Assembly: GCA_031446145.1 (NCBI GenBank)
Contig: CP132903.1
Coordinates: forward strand, 62,001-126,000
Source: Arsenophonus sp031446145
GTDB taxonomy: Bacteria; Pseudomonadota; Gammaproteobacteria; Enterobacterales; Enterobacteriaceae
Direction: 5' to 3'
DNA length: 64,000 bases
Shown: positions 60,388-64,000 of the stretch, in pieces
Layout: every line of letters begins with the position of its first letter
Numbering within the stretch: the stretch's first letter is position 1
Notes under the pieces: generated by a model
What the model was told of the DNA's origin: nothing
The model's database searches: none
The model's input: the letters and a program-made list of their open reading frames with translations, nothing else
Made by a program: the position numbers and the translations under genes

Positions 60388-62961
60388 TCATTGAATAGCA
60401 ACAATACTGTTTTCTTTAATATCTAGTGTGATCAACTTTCCTTGCAATAGTGTATTAGATAATACTTTTTCAGCTAACATATTTTCTATCTCATGTTGAA
60501 TTGCACGTTTTAAAGGACGAGCTCCAAATATCGGATCAAATCCTATCTCGGCTAGCTTGTCTAAAGCTTCTGATGTAATTGTTATTTTATAACCTTGTTC
60601 TTCCAATCGTTTATATAAACGTGATAATTGTATTTTTGCTATATTTTTAATTTGTATTTTATTTAATGGGTGAAATACAACAACTTCATCAATGCGATTA
60701 ATAAATTCTGGACGAAAACTACGACTAACTACTTTCATCACAATTTCTTTTATATTGTCATAACAAAAAGTTTCAAAACGTTCTTGAATCAAATCAGAGC
60801 CTAAATTAGATGTCATAATCACAACAGTATTACGAAAATCTACTGTTTGCCCATGCCCATCTGTTAATCGTCCATCATCAAGAACTTGCAATAAAATATT
60901 AAAAACATCTGGGTGTGCTTTTTCGATTTCATCAAGTAAAATAACAGAATAGGGACGCCGTCTTATTGCCTCTGTCAAATAACCACCTTCTTCATACCCT
61001 ATATAACCTGGAGGTGCTCCAACTAATCTTGAAATAACATGTTTTTCCATAAATTCTGACATGTCGATACGCACCATAGCATTATCACTATCAAATAAAA
61101 AATTTGCAAGTGCTTTACATAACTCAGTTTTACCAACACCAGTAGGACCTAAAAATAAAAAAGAACCAATAGGACGATTTGGATCTGATAAACCAGCTCG
61201 ACTACGACGAATAGCATTTGATACGGCATTCACGGCTTCGTTTTGTCCAATAACATATTTATGAAGTTCTTCTTCCATATGCAATAATTTTTCACGTTCG
61301 TTTTTTAACATTCTAATAACAGGAATTCCCGTCCACCGTGCTACAATTTCTGCAATTTCAATATCAGTAACTTTATTCCGTAGTAACTTCATTGGTTTAT
61401 TTTCAACGCTAGTAGCTGCTGCAAGTTGTTTTTCTAATTCTGGGATTTCCCCATACTGTAATTTTGACATTTTAGCCAAATCACTATTGCGACGAGCTTG
61501 TTCTAAACTTATACGTGCATTTTCTAATCTTGCCTTTATATCTTGGGTACTTGTTAGTTCTGCTTTTTCAGCATTCCATTTTTTTTCTAATTCCCAATAT
61601 TCTTTTTCTTTTTCTATTAATTCTTCCTGTAACATTTTTAAACGTTTTCTACTATCTGTATCCAATTCTTTTTTCAAAGCTTCTTGTTCAAGTTTTAATT
61701 GCATAACTCGACGTTCTAAACGATCTAATAATTCTGGTTTAGAATCCATTTGCATCCGCAAACTTGCTCCAGCTTCATCAATCAAATCTATTGCTTTATC
61801 TGGTAACATGCGATCAGAAATATAACGATTAGATAAATTTGCTGCTGCAACAATAGCAGGATCTGTGATTTGAACATGATGATGCAATTCATAACGTTCT
61901 TTTAATCCTCTTAAAATTGCTATTGTATCTTCGACAGTTGGTTCTACAACATAAACTTTTTGAAAACGACGTTCTAATGCTGCATCTTTTTCGATATATT
62001 GATGATATTCATCTAATGTTGTAGCACCAACACAATGTAATTCTCCTTTTGCTAATGCTGGTTTTAACATATTACTAGCATCCATTGCACCTTCAGATTT
62101 ACCTGCTCCAACCATAGTATGCAATTCATCAATAAATAATATAACATTGCCTTCTTGCTTATTTAGATCACTTAAAACTGATTTCAAACGTTCTTCAAAT
62201 TCACCACGATATTTTGTTCCTGCAAGTAAACTACCCATATCTAATGAAAACACACGTTTATTTTTTAAACCTTCAGGTACTTCAGCATTAACAATTCTTT
62301 GCGCAAGACCTTCAACAATAGCTGTTTTTCCTACTCCAGGTTCTCCTATTAAAACTGGATTATTTTTTGTTCTACGCTGAAGCACTTGTATAGTTCTTCG
62401 AATTTCTTCATCACGTCCAATAACAGGATCAAGTTTTCCTTCTTCAGCTTTTTGAGTTAAATCTATTGCATATTTTTTAAGTGCATTACGCTGCTCTTCA
62501 GCATTTTTTTCATTAATATTATTTCCGGCACGCATCAATAAAATCGCCTTTTCTAGATCTTCTTTGCTAATTTTTAAACTTCTAAGTTTATCAGTAAGAA
62601 AAGTTTTTGCATCAAAAATTGCTAAAAGAAATATTTCTGATGAAATAAACTTATCACCTTTTTTTTGAGCCAATTTGTCACATAAATTTAAATGACGAAT
62701 AAGATCATTTGATGGTTGAATATCACCAATAACTCCATGCACTTGTGGTAAAGAATTTAAAATATCATTTAATTGATTACTTAAATTTCTAATATTTATG
62801 CCTATTGAAGTCAATAAAAACTTAATAATACTCTCTTCTTGTTCTAATAAAGCAACTAATAAATGCACTGGTTCAATAAATTGATTATCTTGTTTAATAG
62901 CTAAAGATTGAGCATTAATTAATGCCTCTTGTAATTTATTTGTAAAACGTTCAAAACGCAT
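60388..62961 (-). CDS. clpB: ClpB, protein disaggregase
   Basis: Hexameric AAA+ chaperone that extracts proteins from aggregates with DnaK. 857 residues, identical in length to E. coli. Clp-N repeats (1-145), first AAA+ module with GEPGVGKT (about 206-213), coiled-coil M domain (about 410-520), second AAA+ module with GPTGVGKT (about 605-612) and DEIEKAHPDVF. GGAG lies 5 nt before the ATG in an E. coli-like leader. No M-domain shortening. High investment in ClpB is common in symbionts with destabilised proteins. Confidence 0.98.
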   Translation of the reverse strand: MRFERFTNKLQEALINAQSLAIKQDNQFIEPVHLLVALLEQEESIIKFLLTSIGINIRNLSNQLNDILNSLPQVHGVIGDIQPSNDLIRHLNLCDKLAQKKGDKFISSEIFLLAIFDAKTFLTDKLRSLKISKEDLEKAILLMRAGNNINEKNAEEQRNALKKYAIDLTQKAEEGKLDPVIGRDEEIRRTIQVLQRRTKNNPVLIGEPGVGKTAIVEGLAQRIVNAEVPEGLKNKRVFSLDMGSLLAGTKYRGEFEERLKSVLSDLNKQEGNVILFIDELHTMVGAGKSEGAMDASNMLKPALAKGELHCVGATTLDEYHQYIEKDAALERRFQKVYVVEPTVEDTIAILRGLKERYELHHHVQITDPAIVAAANLSNRYISDRMLPDKAIDLIDEAGASLRMQMDSKPELLDRLERRVMQLKLEQEALKKELDTDSRKRLKMLQEELIEKEKEYWELEKKWNAEKAELTSTQDIKARLENARISLEQARRNSDLAKMSKLQYGEIPELEKQLAAATSVENKPMKLLRNKVTDIEIAEIVARWTGIPVIRMLKNEREKLLHMEEELHKYVIGQNEAVNAVSNAIRRSRAGLSDPNRPIGSFLFLGPTGVGKTELCKALANFLFDSDNAMVRIDMSEFMEKHVISRLVGAPPGYIGYEEGGYLTEAIRRRPYSVILLDEIEKAHPDVFNILLQVLDDGRLTDGHGQTVDFRNTVVIMTSNLGSDLIQERFETFCYDNIKEIVMKVVSRSFRPEFINRIDEVVVFHPLNKIQIKNIAKIQLSRLYKRLEEQGYKITITSEALDKLAEIGFDPIFGARPLKRAIQHEIENMLAEKVLSNTLLQGKLITLDIKENSIVAIQ

Positions 62962-63557
62962 AAAATCTCCAGAAGATAATCGAAAAAAAATTATAAAAAT
63001 ATAATTTAATATTTTTATGTTAACTATTTTTTATAAAAAATTCATTTATTATATAATAACCTCATCGATCCATAAAAATATGAACATTTTTTTTGCATTT
63101 AATTCTTAAAAAATTTTTTTACAAAATCTTTTTATAAATCACACAGAAATAAATATTAAAAATCATTTAGTAATAATTTTTTTTATTTAATCATTTTATC
63201 ATAAAAAATATTTTTTTATACACCTAAAGTATAATAATTTATAACAAAATACCTATTTTTATATTTAAAAAATAGTTGATACATTTATATAAAAATGGGA
63301 TTTTTATCAAAAATAATAATGAAATTTTATATATAAAATGTGTTTTTTATAAAAACATAACATAAATATTATTAATCACGTCAAATATTAATCATCAATG
63401 GATTGAAAATTAATAATTTTTTTATATTTAGATGTTATACTAACTATAATATTTATATATTTTATTAAAAAATAATTTTCATGCACACATTTAAAGATTT
63501 ATTTAAAAAAAATAATAATAAATATATCGATATATTAATCGTATTTTTATCATATTA
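62962..63557. other. gene-free spacer between rluD and clpB (expected pgeF site)
   Basis: 596 bp where E. coli carries pgeF (yfiH). No such sequence is readable. A heat-shock promoter for clpB should lie here, but a sigma-32 site could not be picked out with confidence. Confidence 0.5.
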
Positions 63558-64000
63558 CTATACTGAATCTTTCTTTAACATATCAATTAACATAAGCATA
63601 TCTGCAGGAGGATCTACGTACCATTCCATCAAATTACCTGTTATAGGATGATACAAACGCAACTTTCTAGCATGAAGTGCCTGACGATTAAATTTTTTCA
63701 GCATTTTTATAAATGATTGAGAAAAACCTTTTAATGATCGTGTTGATCCATGATATATAGGATCACCAACTATATGATGATTAATATGTGCCATATGAAC
63801 ACGAATTTGATGTTTCCTACCTGTCTCTAGTCTTAATTTCACTCTAGTGTGTATACGAAATTTTTCTACTATTTCATAATGAGTAATGGCAGGTTTTCCA
63901 TTTTTATGAATAGCCATGTGTATACGTTTAATCGGATGACGAGCAATTGGCTGATTAACCATCCCATTACATTGGATAAGACCATTTACTACAGCATCAT
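63558..64000 (-). CDS. rluD: RluD, 23S rRNA pseudouridine synthase (3' part only)
   Basis: Makes pseudouridines 1911, 1915 and 1917 in helix 69 of 23S rRNA, needed for ribosome assembly and termination. About 147 C-terminal residues are in the window; the gene runs off the right edge, and the frame is open to base 64000. Present are QPIARHPIKR, the LRLETGRKHQIRVHMAH motif and QALHARKLRLYHPITG. The catalytic Asp segment (RLDKDT-like) would lie outside. The C-terminal acidic tail of E. coli RluD is shortened. The RluD-ClpB neighbourhood is conserved apart from the missing pgeF. Confidence 0.95.
   Translation of the reverse strand, partial: DAVVNGLIQCNGMVNQPIARHPIKRIHMAIHKNGKPAITHYEIVEKFRIHTRVKLRLETGRKHQIRVHMAHINHHIVGDPIYHGSTRSLKGFSQSFIKMLKKFNRQALHARKLRLYHPITGNLMEWYVDPPADMLMLIDMLKKDSV

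Overview
This 64 kb window is bacterial chromosome from a strongly reduced, very A+T-rich gammaproteobacterium. Nearly every gene is colinear in length and motif with its Escherichia coli counterpart. Gene blocks keep enterobacterial order: topA next to cysB, cmk-rpsA-ihfB, serC-aroA, cmoA-cmoB, hemA-prfA-prmC-sirB1-kdsA divergent from lolB-ispE-prs-pth-ychF, hemC-hemD near lptM-dapF, the Arg-His-Leu-Pro tRNA cluster, and trxA-rho. Genes normally sitting between these are gone and are replaced by A+T-rich spacers without readable ORFs. Twenty-four gene-free gaps of 300 bp or more add up to about 22.6 kb, so only about 60% of the window is genic. No IS element, phage gene, CRISPR array or rRNA operon is visible. 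This fits an obligate insect endosymbiont at an intermediate stage of genome erosion. A membrane-anchored bactofilin of the Proteus CcmA type, together with retained riboflavin genes, suggests the Morganellaceae/Arsenophonus side of the order, possibly a symbiont of a blood feeder. That placement is inference from gene content, not phylogeny.

Layout. 0.7-8.3 kb: lapA, ribA, cysB, topA and sohB, with pgpB, acnA and yciN missing from their usual places. 10-17 kb: widely spaced single genes gapA, emrE-like, mutH, metK and amiD. 18.3-23.8 kb: a compact minus-strand block ihfB, rpsA, cmk, aroA, serC. 24.4-28.6 kb: isolated grxD, sufD and a bactofilin. 30.3-37.5 kb: cmoAB, argS, riboflavin synthase, tRNA-Val and murJ. 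38-48.5 kb: tRNA-Ser, then the dense kdsA-sirB1-prmC-prfA-hemA block and the divergent lolB-ispE-prs-pth-ychF block. 48.7-53.6 kb: dapF, lptM, a 2 kb void where cyaA/cyaY would be expected, hemC and a frameshifted hemD. 54.2-54.7 kb: four tRNA genes. 57-64 kb: rho, trxA, clpB and the 3' part of rluD.

Together the genes support translation and RNA modification (rpsA, argS, prfA/prmC, pth, cmoAB, rluD, tRNAs), transcription and topology (rho, topA, ihfB, cysB), a working Gram-negative envelope (murJ, kdsA, lolB, lptM, lapA, amiD), riboflavin (ribA, ribE), heme (hemA, hemC, hemD), isoprenoid (ispE), chorismate, serine and diaminopimelate synthesis (aroA, serC, dapF), Fe-S assembly (grxD, sufD) and proteostasis (clpB, sohB, trxA).

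I did not find a convincing undescribed system. The points most worth a second look are the hemD frameshift in a T9 tract with possible slippage rescue, a perfect 17-bp inverted repeat upstream of gapA, an orphan sufD, loss of encoded CCA in four of six tRNAs, a distorted tRNA-Leu acceptor stem, a CAPC active site in thioredoxin, Ser101 in EPSP synthase, and a 13-bp tandem repeat array.
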